A program made the position numbers and the translations under genes. This document shows, piece by piece, positions 22,664-34,606 of a stretch of DNA of 64,000 nucleotides (the stretch's first letter is position 1; each line of letters starts with the position of its first letter). The notes under the pieces were generated by a model. It was not told the origin of the DNA. It searched no databases and saw only the letters and a program-made list of their open reading frames with translations. Origin of the DNA: Brassica napus (taxonomy: Eukaryota; Streptophyta; Magnoliopsida; Brassicales; Brassicaceae); assembly GCF_020379485.1 (NCBI RefSeq), contig NC_063448.1, positions 50,849,218 to 50,913,217 on the forward strand. Reading direction: 5' to 3'.

Positions 22664-23290
22664 TGGAAAAAATTGCCAAATATAACTCACAACTTAATTT
22701 CAAATGCAAAAGTAAATTCAAACTTGAATCAATGCAAAAGCAACCTAAAAGGCTATTGAAATTACAACCAGCTCCTTGTGAACAAACAAAAAAACCGAAT
22801 TTTTTTTACGTTTCTAACCCCCGACTTACTGGAAAGTCGTCTGGACTAGTTCTACTTAGAAATAATTTAAAATTTTTGTAAAAAATATTTTGATAAGTGA
22901 AAAATTGAAATCATGTAATTAACATATGTTTTAAAAGATATAAATTAAGATATAACAAAAGTTAATTATTTTCAACATAGATGAGTGAAAGTGGTGAGTC
23001 ATGATATATTTTGGTTTAGGTTTTGCCAACATATGTTGTAGTATTATATGTGTTCTTAGGGTTAGATTTTGGAATGCATAAATGTTTTTTTTGAAAACTT
23101 TAAAATTTACCTAAGTGTTTATTTTTGTGTATAGTAAACACTATTTAAGTATAACTACGGCTTTATAACGTGGTTAGCTAGTTAATTTAGTCAATTTAGT
23201 TTAGGGGTTAAATTTAGGGTATGAGACTCTGATGTACAATATTCAACAGACGACTAGTAAGTCGTCCAAACCAGACCGAATCTTTAATTT
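22664..23290 (+). repeat. Inverted-repeat arm R, MULE-like terminal region
   Basis: Reverse complement of arm L (1-803), lying directly before the DUF1985-type gene. The inner end reads GGAAAAAATTGCCAAATATG. Only one AAGTCGTC unit is present, against about ten in arm L. It is probably the terminal and promoter region of the element that carries the gene at 23690-26243. Confidence 0.65.
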
Positions 23291-23748
23291 TTCAATATAC
23301 TTTTAAACCTAACCGGATTATTTACCGGACATATATAAGGTGTTTTTTTTTATTCACTGTTTCGCGAAATTCAGAAAACTCTAACGCCGTTTCTCTCAAA
23401 GACGATTTCGAAGGCGATTTCCGTCGATTCTCTCTAATCCATCGTTCTCACCGCCGGTTATCTCTCCGCCATTATCACCACCGTCTCACAGCCGCTTCCT
23501 CTATATAAGATCTGAGAGGAAACCCTAGCGCGCATTCTCTCAGAGGCGTCTTGTTGACCTCCGCCGCCGGTAAGTTATATCTCTTACTGTCGAGTGATTG
23601 ATTGAGGAAAAGATGAACATAAAACGTTGTCTCTATCAATTTATACACTCGTTTTTTTTCACGTCTATTTTTGCAGATATATAACCGCTATGTCGAAGAC
23701 GACTATATCTTCTTCGAATTTTCAGGTCGGCTTTAAAATGTTCTACTA

Positions 23749-23875
23749 GAAGTCTTGGAAGACTTATAGATGACTTAATTATAAGTCTTTCAACTGGAAA
23801 ACTTGCAAGACGACTTAATTATAAGTCTTTGACTGTTTTGAGATGGTTGACTTAATTATAAGTCTTTGATTGTTT
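23749..23875. repeat. AAGTC repeat array in intron 1 of the DUF1985-type gene
   Basis: Three or more imperfect units built on GACTTAATTATAAGTC. The motif is shared with the larger array at 24786-25055 and with the terminal arms. Confidence 0.75.
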
Positions 23876-24785
23876 TGAGATGGTTGTCTTTGATTGTTTT
23901 GCAGGAAAAAAAAAGGATATACCAGAACTCCCCCGTAGGATACATGCATTAATGGAAGAGACCCCCGCAGTGCATAGCATTTCGTATCATATTTGTTGGA
24001 CGTTGCATACTGCTTTAAAGAAAGCTCTTCATGATGACGAATATGAAGAGCTGAAGGAGTCGAAGTTGGGAGTTTTCATCAAGTTTTAAGAGCTGGATTT
24101 GATTGGGCTTCAAGGCTGGTTCACTAAATGCTCGGTTTCCAGCTGGACATAAAGAAGAAGTATGAGCTGCGGAGTCTCGTTGGTCCAGAACCTGTGAGGT
24201 TTTCACTATTAGAGTTTGAAAACCTCACTGGTGTAAACTGCGAGTACATCGTGGACCTTGAGAGACCTCACTATGTTGTTACAAAGGAGTTGACTTCTTT
24301 CTGGGAGATGTTGGGAGTTCATGTCGAAGCTGGGCCATATACTCAGGAGATAATAGCAGCATTTGAAAGATGCGAAGGGTGGTCTCGGGATGATCGCAAG
24401 CGGCTCGCGTACCTTGCCATCTTCACTGGATACATTGAAGGGAGAAAGTATTCAACCCCTACACAGATTAGTCTGGCAAGGCTAGTGATGGAGCTATAAT
24501 GGTTTGAGAATTATCCATGGGGGAGAGTCGCGTTTAAGGTGCTGATGGACTCTGTGAAGGGCAGAGATATTTAGGGTTGTTACACTATTAATGGGTTTGT
24601 GCAAGCTCTCCAGATCTGGGTGTACACAGCTCTGCCGGAATTGAGTGCTAATTATGGTAATCCTCTCCCAAACAATCCGTCTCCACCGATACTGGCTTAC
24701 AAGGGTCGCAAAGGACGCATACAATTTAAAGAGGCTATCCTCAGTCAGGTATTTACTTCAATCTGGATGACTTCACATAAAATTT

Positions 24786-25055
24786 ATAATTAAGTCGTCT
24801 CATAAGTCTTCCAACTGGACGACTTAGTAGAAGACTTATAATTAAGTCGTCTGGAAAGTCTTCTAGCTGGATGACTTAGTAGAAGACTTAAATTAAGTCG
24901 TATGGGAAGACTATCCAGACTACTTAATTATAAGACTTCTACTAAGTCTTCTAGCTAGAAGACTTTCCAGACGACTTAATTATAAGTCGTCTACTAAGTC
25001 GTCCAGCTGGAAGACTTTCCAAATGACTTAATTATAAGTCGTCTGCGAAGACTTT
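24786..25055. repeat. Near-palindromic AAGTCGTC array in a DUF1985-gene intron
   Basis: Units combine GACGACTTAATTATAAGTC and AGCTGGAAGACTTTCC in alternating orientation, filling most of the intron 24749-25113. The core AAGTCGTC/GACGACTT is the same as in arms L and R, which ties the gene and the arms to one transposon family. Confidence 0.8.
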
Positions 25056-26325
25056 TCTTTCCATCTTTCTTAATCCGTCAAATATCTAAGTTCATATCTT
25101 CTATTTACTGCAGGCTAGGGTGATCAACTTTGTTCAGAAGGACATTGGTGAAATGTTTCCAAAATGGAAGTTTGATGTTGAGGACACACCTGCGGAGAAC
25201 ATAATTAAACTCATGTTTGTGAAGAAACCGTGGAAGTGGACCATGGATTGCTGGGAAGTCACCGGTACTTGGGTCAATACAAAGCCGGCGGTTGTGAGTC
25301 CAGCGAACAAAAAGGTAGTGAAGGAAGACAGTCCAAGACCTCGGAAGAAAGCTCGTAAAAAGGCTAGTGAAGAGGCAGTTTCAGTGGCTAGTGAAGAGGC
25401 AGTTGCAGAGGCTAGTGAAGAGGTTCATACGAATGTTGGTGGGTTAACCAAATAGGATATTAAAACCATGTTCAAGGACATAGTTGATGCCATGAGGGAA
25501 GGGTTTGAGACGTGCCTTAAGGAGATCAAGTATTTGTCGGAAAGGGTGGAAGCTGTGGAGAAGAAGGTTGGTATCACCACAAAACGGAAAGGGACATCAG
25601 CTCAAAACACTACCCCTCCACCTAAACCGACGCTCGAACCCGGGGTTAGTAACAAATCCTCTCCCAACAAGAGATTGACTAGACAAAGTCTTAAGAATAA
25701 GAATTGAAAAGTTGCATTTGCTTTGTTTCTTGTATGTCAGAACATGTGTGCTTTGTTTATAGTGTATGAAATGGATCTTTGGACAAAGTCGTTGGTTATT
25801 ATTGTTTGAAATGGATCTTTGGTTATTATTGTATAAACTCATCTTGTATATTGCAGAGTGAAAGTGTTAATGGGACGAACGCGGGAAGGAAGAGCTTGTC
25901 GGAGGATAAAGGTCCAGATGTGCCCGCAGATGCTAGTTCCTCGAAAGATAAAGCTCCAAAACCGAGCCTTCTTCTGTTGGACAAAAATCAATCCACTCTT
26001 TCGAATTTACAGAAGGAGGATGCTAGATATCTGGAAAAGATGGATGCTGCTTTGGCACTTTGCCGTGCAAAGAGTGATCGAACAAGGAAACTTGCTGCCT
26101 CACAGCAATCTCCTTATACGGCAAACAGCACGGCCAAAGTGATCATTCCAAACAAAAAGCTTTATCCAGTCTATAATTCTTTTGCACCAATTGACAAAAA
26201 GAAGTTGAAGGAGCTTGTTGATTGGTTGAAAAATTGTCCGTAAGTAAAATATGATATGGACAATTACATTTAATATTGATTTATATTTTTCTGTAAATCT
26301 TTTAGAATATAGTAATAACTCATAC

Positions 26326-26926
26326 ATTACATTTAGTGTTGATTTTTATTTTTGGTAAACATTTTAAAATATGGTAGTAACTCATACATTATCATTAAAA
26401 TAAATATATTCAAATATGGCATTGCAAATTTCGAAATATTATTTAGTTTTATTTTTTATAATTATATATTTTTATTATAAAAATTTTCAAAATTTTCTAC
26501 AATTTTTTTAAATTATAAATTTTAATCGTAATATTGTTAGTTTCTTTTAAAGTCTAGAGCTTAATACATAATTTAGTTAGAATATTACATAATACATAAC
26601 TAAAGTTAATACATAACTAAAGTTAGAATATTAGATACTTAATAACTAAAGTTATGGGGATTATGAATAATCTAACTAGATTATGTATTAAGCTCTAGAC
26701 TTTAAAAGAAACTCGATATTACGATTAAAAATTTATAATTTTAAAAAAATTCTAGAAAATTTTGAAAATTTTAGTAATAAAAATATATAATTATAAAAAA
26801 TAAAACTAAATAATATTTCAAAATTTGCAATGACATATTTGAATATATTTATTTTAATGATAATGTATGAGTTATTACCATATTTTAAAATGTTTACCAA
26901 AAATAAAAATCAACACTAAATGTAAT
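26326..26926. repeat. Foldback element, 255-bp arms
   Basis: The arm at 26326-26580 is the near-perfect reverse complement of 26672-26926, with a 91-base loop. Matching landmarks include ATTTAGTGTTGATTT and AAATCAACACTAAAT at the tips, and AGTCTAGAGCTTAATACATAAT and its complement at the loop side. The left arm tip is also tandemly repeated at 26262-26325. A transcript across it would form a long hairpin. No coding capacity is seen. Confidence 0.85.
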
Positions 26927-26971
26927 TAACTTTGAATAATCTAACTTTAGTTAGAATATTAGATAATCAAT

Positions 26972-27048
26972 ATTCTAACTTTAGTTATGAATAATCTCCA
27001 TATAGTCCAATTAGATATATGGAGATTATTCATAACTAAAGTTAGAAT
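26972..27048. repeat. Perfect 32-bp palindrome arms
   Basis: 26972-27003 and 27017-27048 are exact reverse complements around a 13-base loop. They share the word CTAACTTTAGTTATGAATAA with the loop of the neighbouring foldback, so the two structures probably have a common source. Confidence 0.85.
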
Positions 27049-27068
27049 TTTAGATACTTAATACATAA

Positions 27069-28850
27069 CTAGAGCTTGATCTGTGCGTCCGCGCGGATGT
27101 ATGTTTGTAATTCTTGCTTATTATCTAATTGTGTTTGTTATAGATAAATATTGCTAGATTAGTGTTGGATTATTACTGTAATTAACTATTGTTTTAATTT
27201 TTATGTAATACTATTTTTAGACTGTTGTTTCATATTGAATGTATTTTTAACACGGATAAATGATTAATAATACACGGATAAATTATTAATTATTTTGTTT
27301 TTTTGTTTCATTGTTAATTTTATATTGTACTCATGTCCTAATATTGAAATTGAACACCTATAAGAGTAAAGATGAAGCAGGTTAGATTCGAAATAATTTG
27401 ATGAATATGAATGTTAAAACATTACAGTATTAAAATAGATCAGTCTTCACGTAGGAAGTATTTGGTTTGATGTTCACTTTAAATAGAGGCTTACCATTTT
27501 CTTTTGGTAAAGCTTTTATTAGTAGATTTGGACTTGACAGCTTGCTTTCGAATACCTTTCAAGATATTGAATAATTCTTCAGGTTGATAAGGATCTGTTT
27601 CTGGTACAACTGAAACAGCAAAGTCATCTTGCTCAGTTTCAGAATCTGAATTGTCCAGAGAAGTACAGTCGAACTCTAGTGTTGTTTTATTCTTACAATG
27701 ATAACAATATTAGTAACCTCTCAGGATGTTCGAAAACTAAAGATCTCGCAAACCGTAAAAAATACAACCTCCATATATAATCCATATTGTAAGCATTCAG
27801 TTCTACTCCAGCATCTTCACTGGCTTGATCCTCGGTTAGATCATTTAATGTGTTGCTAATGTTTGCTTCATTGGAAGTTGCTACAAATTCTGTATGGTCG
27901 TTATATCATTTAGAATAATAGGTGGATTCTTTCTTGGTCTCTTTGAGTTTTTGTTTTGAGTCGAATATACTCAAAAACTGTTAAAATCACGAGCTGTTGA
28001 TATGGAAATAAAACCAAAGATATTAGGTACATACCTGTGGGTTTTGCTTATGGTATCTGATTATTTAAAATAATAACATTTAAGATTAGAATGAACTTAC
28101 ATGATTAAGGCTGTGAGACAATTCCTCTGTTCTGGAGTGTTGAAAGATTGATTTGATATCAAATCCTCACCTAGTAATAATTTGATTAAATTAACATACC
28201 ATATTAATGAAAAGTTTCTTCATAAAGTTGAAAAAACCATTTTCAGTATTTTGACATTAAAAAAACACATACCTAGCTTGCATTTCGTTTTGATTCTTGG
28301 ATTTTTTGTGTGTTTGTGATTTGTGGTTCTAAAGAACCCATAAAGGTGGTAGCTGGGTTTTTATCAAGACAATCAAAAACCCTATTAAAAATAGAGCTTG
28401 AAAGCACAATCACTTGGAACATGTAGATTTCCTTGCTGATCAAGGCAGTGTTCATCAGTAATGTTAATATTACTGTGAATTGATATTTAGTTTTTACCCA
28501 TAAAAACATTGGTATCTCATTCTCAATATTTTATCCACCTTTCCCATGCTGTCGTTTTATTTTCATGATATTTTCCTAAATATATCAAAATAACGTTTAT
28601 AATATCTAGTGTTACAATAGACGTTAATCACAAAAAAAAATATAGAGGGGGTAACGCTAATTGTATCATCTGCGATATAGTTATTAGCCTCCACGAAATT
28701 AATGTGTGCAATAAGTTTGTACTTAACGGTTTGGTTTTATTCTGATTTTAGTTGATTAAAAAAAATGAAAATATTCACTCAATGGCATTCCATGGTAATT
28801 ATTCAGAAAAACTCAGGGTTAAGTACAAAATGTATTCATGTTTTAATAGA
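27069..28850 (-). mobile_element. Helitron-like element 2
   Basis: Read on the minus strand, it starts TCTATTAAAACATG (28850) and ends with a GC-rich hairpin (27079-27098) followed by CAAGCTCTAG, the CTAG lying at 27069-27072 with T next. A TC start, a terminal hairpin, a CTRR end and no target duplication are Helitron features. No Rep/helicase is present, so it is non-autonomous. It contains exon-like minus-strand sequence at 27491-27890. Assignment is by termini only. Confidence 0.6.
27491..27890 (-). pseudogene. Unidentified gene fragment inside Helitron-like element 2
   Basis: Two open minus-strand segments (about 27890-27776 and 27690-27491) read like protein. The first contains NTLNDLTEDQASEDAG; the second contains SETEQDDFAVSVVPETD and ends in a Lys-rich tail and a stop. 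A possible splice donor follows AYNMDYIWR. I do not recognise the family. Brassicaceae Helitrons often carry RPA-like or captured gene parts, but nothing here proves either. Confidence 0.4.
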
Positions 28851-28853
28851 TTA

Positions 28854-30193
28854 CTAGAGCTTGACCCGTGCACCCGCACGGGTGTTTGTTTTAAATAGAT
28901 GTATTAATTTTTTTACAACATAAATATGTAATGGTTGCACAAACATGCGTCTGTATGGATGTTTATTCAATTTGTAATATATAATATTTATGACAGATCG
29001 ATGGTTTTTAATTGTCTATATTTTTTTTGGTTTCTCATATTGCGGTTGGATGTAAAACCGATAAAATAATATTTTATATAACATATTCATCAATTAAAAA
29101 TATTTAATTACAGTAACCATTTTTATATATAAAAACAACAATTATTATATTTATGCATATTAATAAATATCTTTTCAAAATAAAATATTTTATGTCGAAT
29201 AAAAATGTACTTATGTTTTATTAAGATAGATAGAAAATATAAAATAGTTTTTTTATTTTGTTTAGATGAGATTTAGGTATTAAATAAAATGATGTACACA
29301 TTTTATTCAAATACTCAACTATTAAAATTTTCCCTATATGGATGGTAACTAATTTTATAAATAATATTCCAGATATCCTATAAATATTCTAACTGTTAGT
29401 AGCACATACTTAAATATGGAATGTAATTAATACCGAATTTTTTGATGAGAAATAATAACATAATATCCAAATCGTTGTTACCAAAACCGTATATATCTAT
29501 CTTTTATAAAAAACCAACAGTAAAATCTAGCCAGAATTTAAGACTCAAACTAATTAAATAACATATATTAATAATATCTTTATAACCACACAAATGTCTA
29601 TAAATTGTGTGTGTATTTTTTGCAATCTGGTATCAAACCAATCCTTGATATTTGTTTACCTAATTTAATCTCCTAACATATAATAACTTATTTCCACAAA
29701 GAAGACTCACAAACTATAAAACTGTTGTAGACCGAATTCAAAAAGTCTTACAAAGTTATAATGTATACTATGTATGATATACATTTTGCATATATAAAAT
29801 TGGTTTGATATTAGAACAAAATTGATAAATATTAAATTAAACCGGATTAAACCACTTTAACTATAAACAGGTCTACGTAAGTGATATAAATGAAAAAAGT
29901 GATATAGATGGTTTCATAATGTGAAATAGTCAAAATATCGATTATTTTGGTATATACGTGAGATAGCTTGTTACGTGTTAAACAAAGATTCACTTTCAAA
30001 AATAAATACTATAAATGAGAATATCTGCTTTCAATCAACGTTGTCTTTAATAACTAAATGCTATGTTAGGCTAATTAACATGGTACACATATTGTTCCTA
30101 AATAATAGGTGTAGATTAAATGTCAATGGCATTAGTGGTAATTATTTAGGAAAAATTAGGGTCAAGTATCAAGTGTAATTCAGTTTTAATAGA
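28854..30193 (-). mobile_element. Helitron-like element 1
   Basis: On the minus strand it starts TCTATTAAAACTGAATTAC (30193) and ends with the hairpin ACCCGTGC-GGGT-GCACGGGT (28864-28883), then CAAGCT and CTAG at 28854-28857. It lies three bases from the start of element 2 in the same orientation. The start resembles that of element 2 over about 70 bases. The 1.3-kb interior is AT-rich with no supported gene. Confidence 0.6.
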
Positions 30194-31118
30194 TTAGATT
30201 TTAAGAGAACAAATCATTTGTGCTAATTTGACTTGCGGATTTCTTCTCTCTGTCACAAGGGAAAGAGGAAGATTTGCAGCTGTCTTATTGTCACAGGTTG
30301 GCTGTTGAATCCTTGGATTCCTCAAGAATTCATATAGATTTTATCATATTCATAGGTTCAAATTTAATACTAACAAAAACTGCATAATTAGAAGATAGAC
30401 ACAAAACATAAGTTGGATTATCCAAATCCAGAGAGATGCGTGTACACTGTGATGCGTTGAACTCCAATCCAAGCCACAGTACTACAATCTATTGTCTCAG
30501 TTTATATGCTATTTGATATTTGTGACTTCGTATATGTCGTATATGCATGCGTTTATTAAACCAACACTGAAACTTGTTTCTTATGATATTCATTAATCAA
30601 TGGTATCACCGAACTTATAAATTGAGATTGTGATTGTGAAAGCAACAGAGCTACATAGGTAGTAGAATATCCTAACTGCTTCGGAAAATATGTAACGAAT
30701 GACAAAGGCTTCAAATGGTATGCAAATCAAAAATATGCATATCAAACATAAAATGCAGATCAAGCAGAACAAATGCAGATCACGCAGATCATGCAGAACA
30801 AATGCAGTTCTAACTGGTTAAACTAATTTACGAATTAGCATATTTGACTAAATGTTAAAAATAATTGTGTAAGCTAAATATCTAAAATAAAAATACAAAT
30901 GATTATCTACTTGTACAGAACATGTTAATTTTTATTGTGTATTACTGAATATTAATTTTAACTTATTTCTAATAAATTAAAGTTTTCATAATTTATTTAA
31001 AAACAAATAACAATGTACCTTGATTTTAAATTTTTTTATTGGATGTACTCTGATTTTGTTTTTTTTTAATATTAGAAAAATAGTGTGCATAAAATCATTC
31101 TACAGAAAAATTATATAA
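30194..31118. other. AT-rich spacer
   Basis: No gene seen. Between about 30725 and 30810 the words AAATGCAGATCA and AAGCAGAACAAATGC recur, a small irregular tandem repeat. Confidence 0.5.
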
Positions 31119-31126
31119 TTTTTGAA

Positions 31127-31618
31127 CAGGGCTGGACAAAATATGTGTAAATTTTGATTCGATTCATTATACATTTTGATTCAAACCAAAAAGTAAAGAT
31201 ATCCGTAAGAAACAAAGTAAATCACAAATATTAATATTTTTAAGAACGGATATGTTGTCCGATCCGTTATATGCATATATATACATATATTTAAGGAATT
31301 ATATATAAGTTATATAAATATTATATTTTATATAAGTTTTACTGTATTTTATTTACTAAATGGTTAATTATTCATTAGAATTTTAAAAAGTAAATAAATT
31401 TTTATTTTATAATAAAATATTATTATTTTATATTATTTTAAAATTTTTATTTATTTTCCAATTTTTATTTATTTTTACGGATCTAATAGGATATCCGGGA
31501 CATAGAATATCATGATGGGTACAGATCAAATCCGAACAAATAATTGATTATTTTGAAGAAACGGATCATATAACGAATATTTCTAAAAACTCAGATATCC
31601 GATTTATGCCCACCCTTA
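31127..31618. mobile_element. hAT-like non-autonomous element
   Basis: Bounded by CAGGGCTGGACAAAATA on the left and TTTATGCCCACCCTTA on the right (complement TAAGGGTGGGCATAAA), with an 8-bp direct repeat TTTTTGAA at 31119-31126 and 31619-31626. The ends hold GATCCG/GATATCCG words and the middle is AT-rich. No coding sequence. Confidence 0.65.
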
Positions 31619-31911
31619 TTTTTGAATATGTAAATTATATATATACAAGTGTTTATCAAATTTAATAATATTTAATATATATATATAAATATATCATTTT
31701 AAATATTTGCATAAGAAAATTCATCTTAAATTTGTTATAAAGAAAAAGACTTTCACTTAAAGAGGAATTGTAATTTGTGAAGGAAAGAAATAAAGTAATA
31801 TGAAATATTGATAAGTAAAGGAGAAAATGTAGTTGTTTAAAAAAAAATCAAAGAAAACCTTTCATTGGGCTCCTGTATTCGACCAGCCCACTTTTCCCTA
31901 TTACATGCAGA

Positions 31912-32160
31912 TAGGGATGTCAATCAAGGATCTGGACCGCGGGCCTGACCTGTAAAAGCTTGCTGCGGGACGGGATTGGACCTCCATGTGGTAAGCCCGC
32001 AAAATTGCGGGCCTCGCGGGACGGGTCAAAAGCGGGACAGGTTCAAAGCGGGACGGGTCGAAAGCGGGACGTAACGAAAGCGGGATGGACTACAGGTTAA
32101 CCTGCGGGATTTTGAAGACCCGCAACCCCAAGTCCTCATTTCTTCTTTCACCTAATTCTT

Positions 32161-32191
<31 letters not shown>

Positions 32192-33053
32192 GATTCGACG
32201 TTATGTAGCTCTGGTGACGGTGGTTTCAGGATCGATGATGCTTTCGGTCTCCCAAGCGCCTTCGATCTGCACCGGTGAAGCTTCTTCGAGTCTTCGAGTC
32301 ATCATAAGAAATTTGAAAACTCACTTTCCACCGAAGAAGAAGATATAGTTCCCGCAATGGGTTCTTCGTAGTTTTGCCTATATGTATTTGTTCACATTAT
32401 TATACATTTTGGAGTTTTAGGTTTCAATATATCTTTAACTGACTTCTATTATTCTTATTCGCAGAAGATGAAGTTGATGGTGAAGAAGATAAATCTCCAT
32501 CTTTTTGTCGCTTGTTGGTGATAAAGATGAAGAACAAGAAGTGTGATTGGTGTTTTTTTTTTATTTATTTTTGGGATTAGCATCTTTGATTTGGTATTGG
32601 TTTTATTTAATTTTGGATTCAGAAAACTAAAGCATTTGTTATGAACTTATGAGTTATAATATTTGGATTCAGAAACTAAAGTATTATTTATTTTTAAAAT
32701 GTTTAGAATCTAACAAAAGTAAATAAACTAGTGTTTTGATCCAATTAAAATCTTCAACTAACAAGTGTATTGCCTTATCCAGTTCAATCTTCGACTAAAC
32801 TCACTTACTGATGCGTCATGAAACTGATAAAGCGTCCTGAATCATGTCTTGAAGCGTTCAGGAGCCATATGTCCGTTTGTAACTATATGTCCCGCGGACC
32901 GATCGGCAAAGACCTACATGTTTTGCGGTACGGGTTTGGTCAGCATTTTGAGGACCACAGCCCGCGCGGACCTGACTCGTCATGACCTGCTCGAAGACGA
33001 ACCCGCTGCGGTACGAGACGAGATGGGACGGATCAACCTGTTTGACATTCCTA
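31912..33053. mobile_element. hAT-like element with GCGGGACGGG arrays and gene-like core
   Basis: Terminal inverted repeats TAGGGATGTCAA (left) and TAGGAATGTCAA (right, complement) agree at 11 of 12 bases. The 8-bp duplication CATGCAGA flanks it at 31904-31911 and 33054-33061. Both subterminal parts are GC-rich with GCGGGACGG/CCCGC words (about 31980-32110 and 32880-33040). Between them, 32160-32560 has a (GA)n run and exon-like sequence that does not resemble the rest and may be a captured gene piece. No transposase. Confidence 0.75.
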
Positions 33054-33263
33054 CATGCAGATCAGTTTTTTGTCAATCTGCATATTATTTTTTAATATAA
33101 TAATTTCTTCTGCACTTTTAATGGTGACCCGAGATAAAGTACAGATCAATCTGCATATTATTTTTTCCTGCATTTGTACTACATTTATATTGCACTGCAT
33201 TCAAACCCAAAAAACAAGTGGGAGAAGCGAGATTAATTCAAACTGCTAGTTTGCATGCACCTA

Positions 33264-34606
33264 GAAAATTTCTTAAAAATACATCTAATTTTTATTTTCT
33301 AATAAAGTACACGAACTATTTTGGATTCCCGTTTAATACACGAACTATTTTTTTTTGTCTATTAAATACACAAAATTTTGCAATTCGCTGATTTTACACA
33401 TCATTTTAGACGGCGTTAACTTTATTTAACAGAAGTGATGACGGCGTTAGTGTTTAATTAACACATGTTTAAATTGTGAAAATAAAATTTCTTAAAAATA
33501 CACAAAATATTTTTCATTTGCTAATAAAATACACGAACTATTTTGGATTCCCGTTTAATACACAAACTAATTTTGTTTTTTATTAAATATACAAACTTTT
33601 AATTTTTTTAGATTTTACATATTGATTTAGACGATGTCAACTATGTTTAGCAGAAGTGAAGATAATGTTAGTGTTTAATTGAGCATGTAGTTAAACTGTA
33701 AAGAAAAAGTTCCTTAAAAATCCTCCTATAGATTATATTGTTAGATTTCTTCTCCATTACGCTTCCATAGTGTAAATATTTTTTTTGATTAAATTTCAAA
33801 TTTTTTGATCATAGTATAAAGAACATATGTAGAACCTAATTCATAACACTAAACTTATTTATCATAGTGTAAATTAACTTTGAATCATTATCACTACTAG
33901 CAAAGCGAAAAACAAGAATTAGAAATGCATAACACTAAACTAATTCCAAAATCAGAAACTCGTTTAAAATTACGTATTTTTCTTTGTCCTTTTTCACGAC
34001 ATGGAAATCGACTCCACTTCGAATCGATATAAAGGGAAATCTAAGTAAAGAAGAAGAAGAAGAAGAAGAACATAGTTTGAAGAATAAAAGAGGTTGGAAC
34101 ATATTAGAGTGTCAAACTCGAATTGAAATTAACTCAAATTAATTTTAATTGGCCGAGAGTGAGCGTGCTTTTCATAGTTAGACCACTTGTTTAATTAAAA
34201 CATCGTTTTCACTTCTGTTAAACATAGTTGACATCGTCTAAATCGATGTGTAAAATCTGAAAATTTCAAAAGTTTGTAGATTTAATGGAAAACAAAAATT
34301 AGTTTATGTATTAAACGGAGATCCAAAAATAGTTTGTGTATTTTATTTAGCAAATGAAAAATAGTTTGTGTATTTTTAAGAAATTGTTTTTAAATTTAAA
34401 CACGTGCTAATTAAACACTAACGTCATCATTTTCGTTAAATATAGTTAACGCCGTCTAAAACGATGTATAAAATCTGCGAATTTCAAAAGTTTGTGTATT
34501 TAAGAGGCAACGAAAATTAGTTTGTGTATTAAACGGAAATCCAAAATAGTTTGTGTATTTTATTAGCAAATGAAAATTAATCCGTGTATATTTAAGGAAT
34601 TTTCCC
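33264..34606. mobile_element. Long terminal-inverted-repeat element
   Basis: Left arm 33264-33720 and right arm about 34165-34606 are imperfect reverse complements, ending GAAAATTTCTTAAAAATACA and its counterpart GGAAAATTCCTTAAATATACA. Each arm is itself two tandem units of about 220 bases that contain ATACACGAACTATTTTGGATT and GACGGCGTTAAC. The core has a (GAA)n run near 34047. Long arms suggest a MULE-type or foldback element. No target duplication was found. Confidence 0.6.

Larger units (their letters stand above)
23690..26243 (+). pseudogene. Broken DUF1985/Ulp1-type transposon gene
   Basis: Exon-like segments at 23690-23725, 23905-24748, 25114-25707 and 25857-26243 join with GT-AG signals. 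The second encodes a DUF1985 domain (RFSLLEFENLTGVNCEYI, WEMLGVHVEAGPYT), known from Brassicaceae transposon genes that usually end in a C48 (Ulp1-like) peptidase. The third encodes a Lys/Glu-rich linker and a coiled-coil-like stretch. The fourth ends in KKLYPVYNSFAPIDKKKLKEL, which normally precedes the peptidase; the catalytic domain is missing, and AT-rich repeat DNA starts at about 26244. A frameshift near 24085 and stops near 24113, 24497, 24572 and 25453 show that it is dead. A 5' UTR with an intron probably lies at 23370-23689. Confidence 0.75.

Noticed and set aside
1..23290. A single giant composite transposon moving the gene block
   Set aside because: The block is in conserved gene order with the neighbours beyond it, so it has not been moved as a unit. 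Inverted arms are better explained by two insertions.
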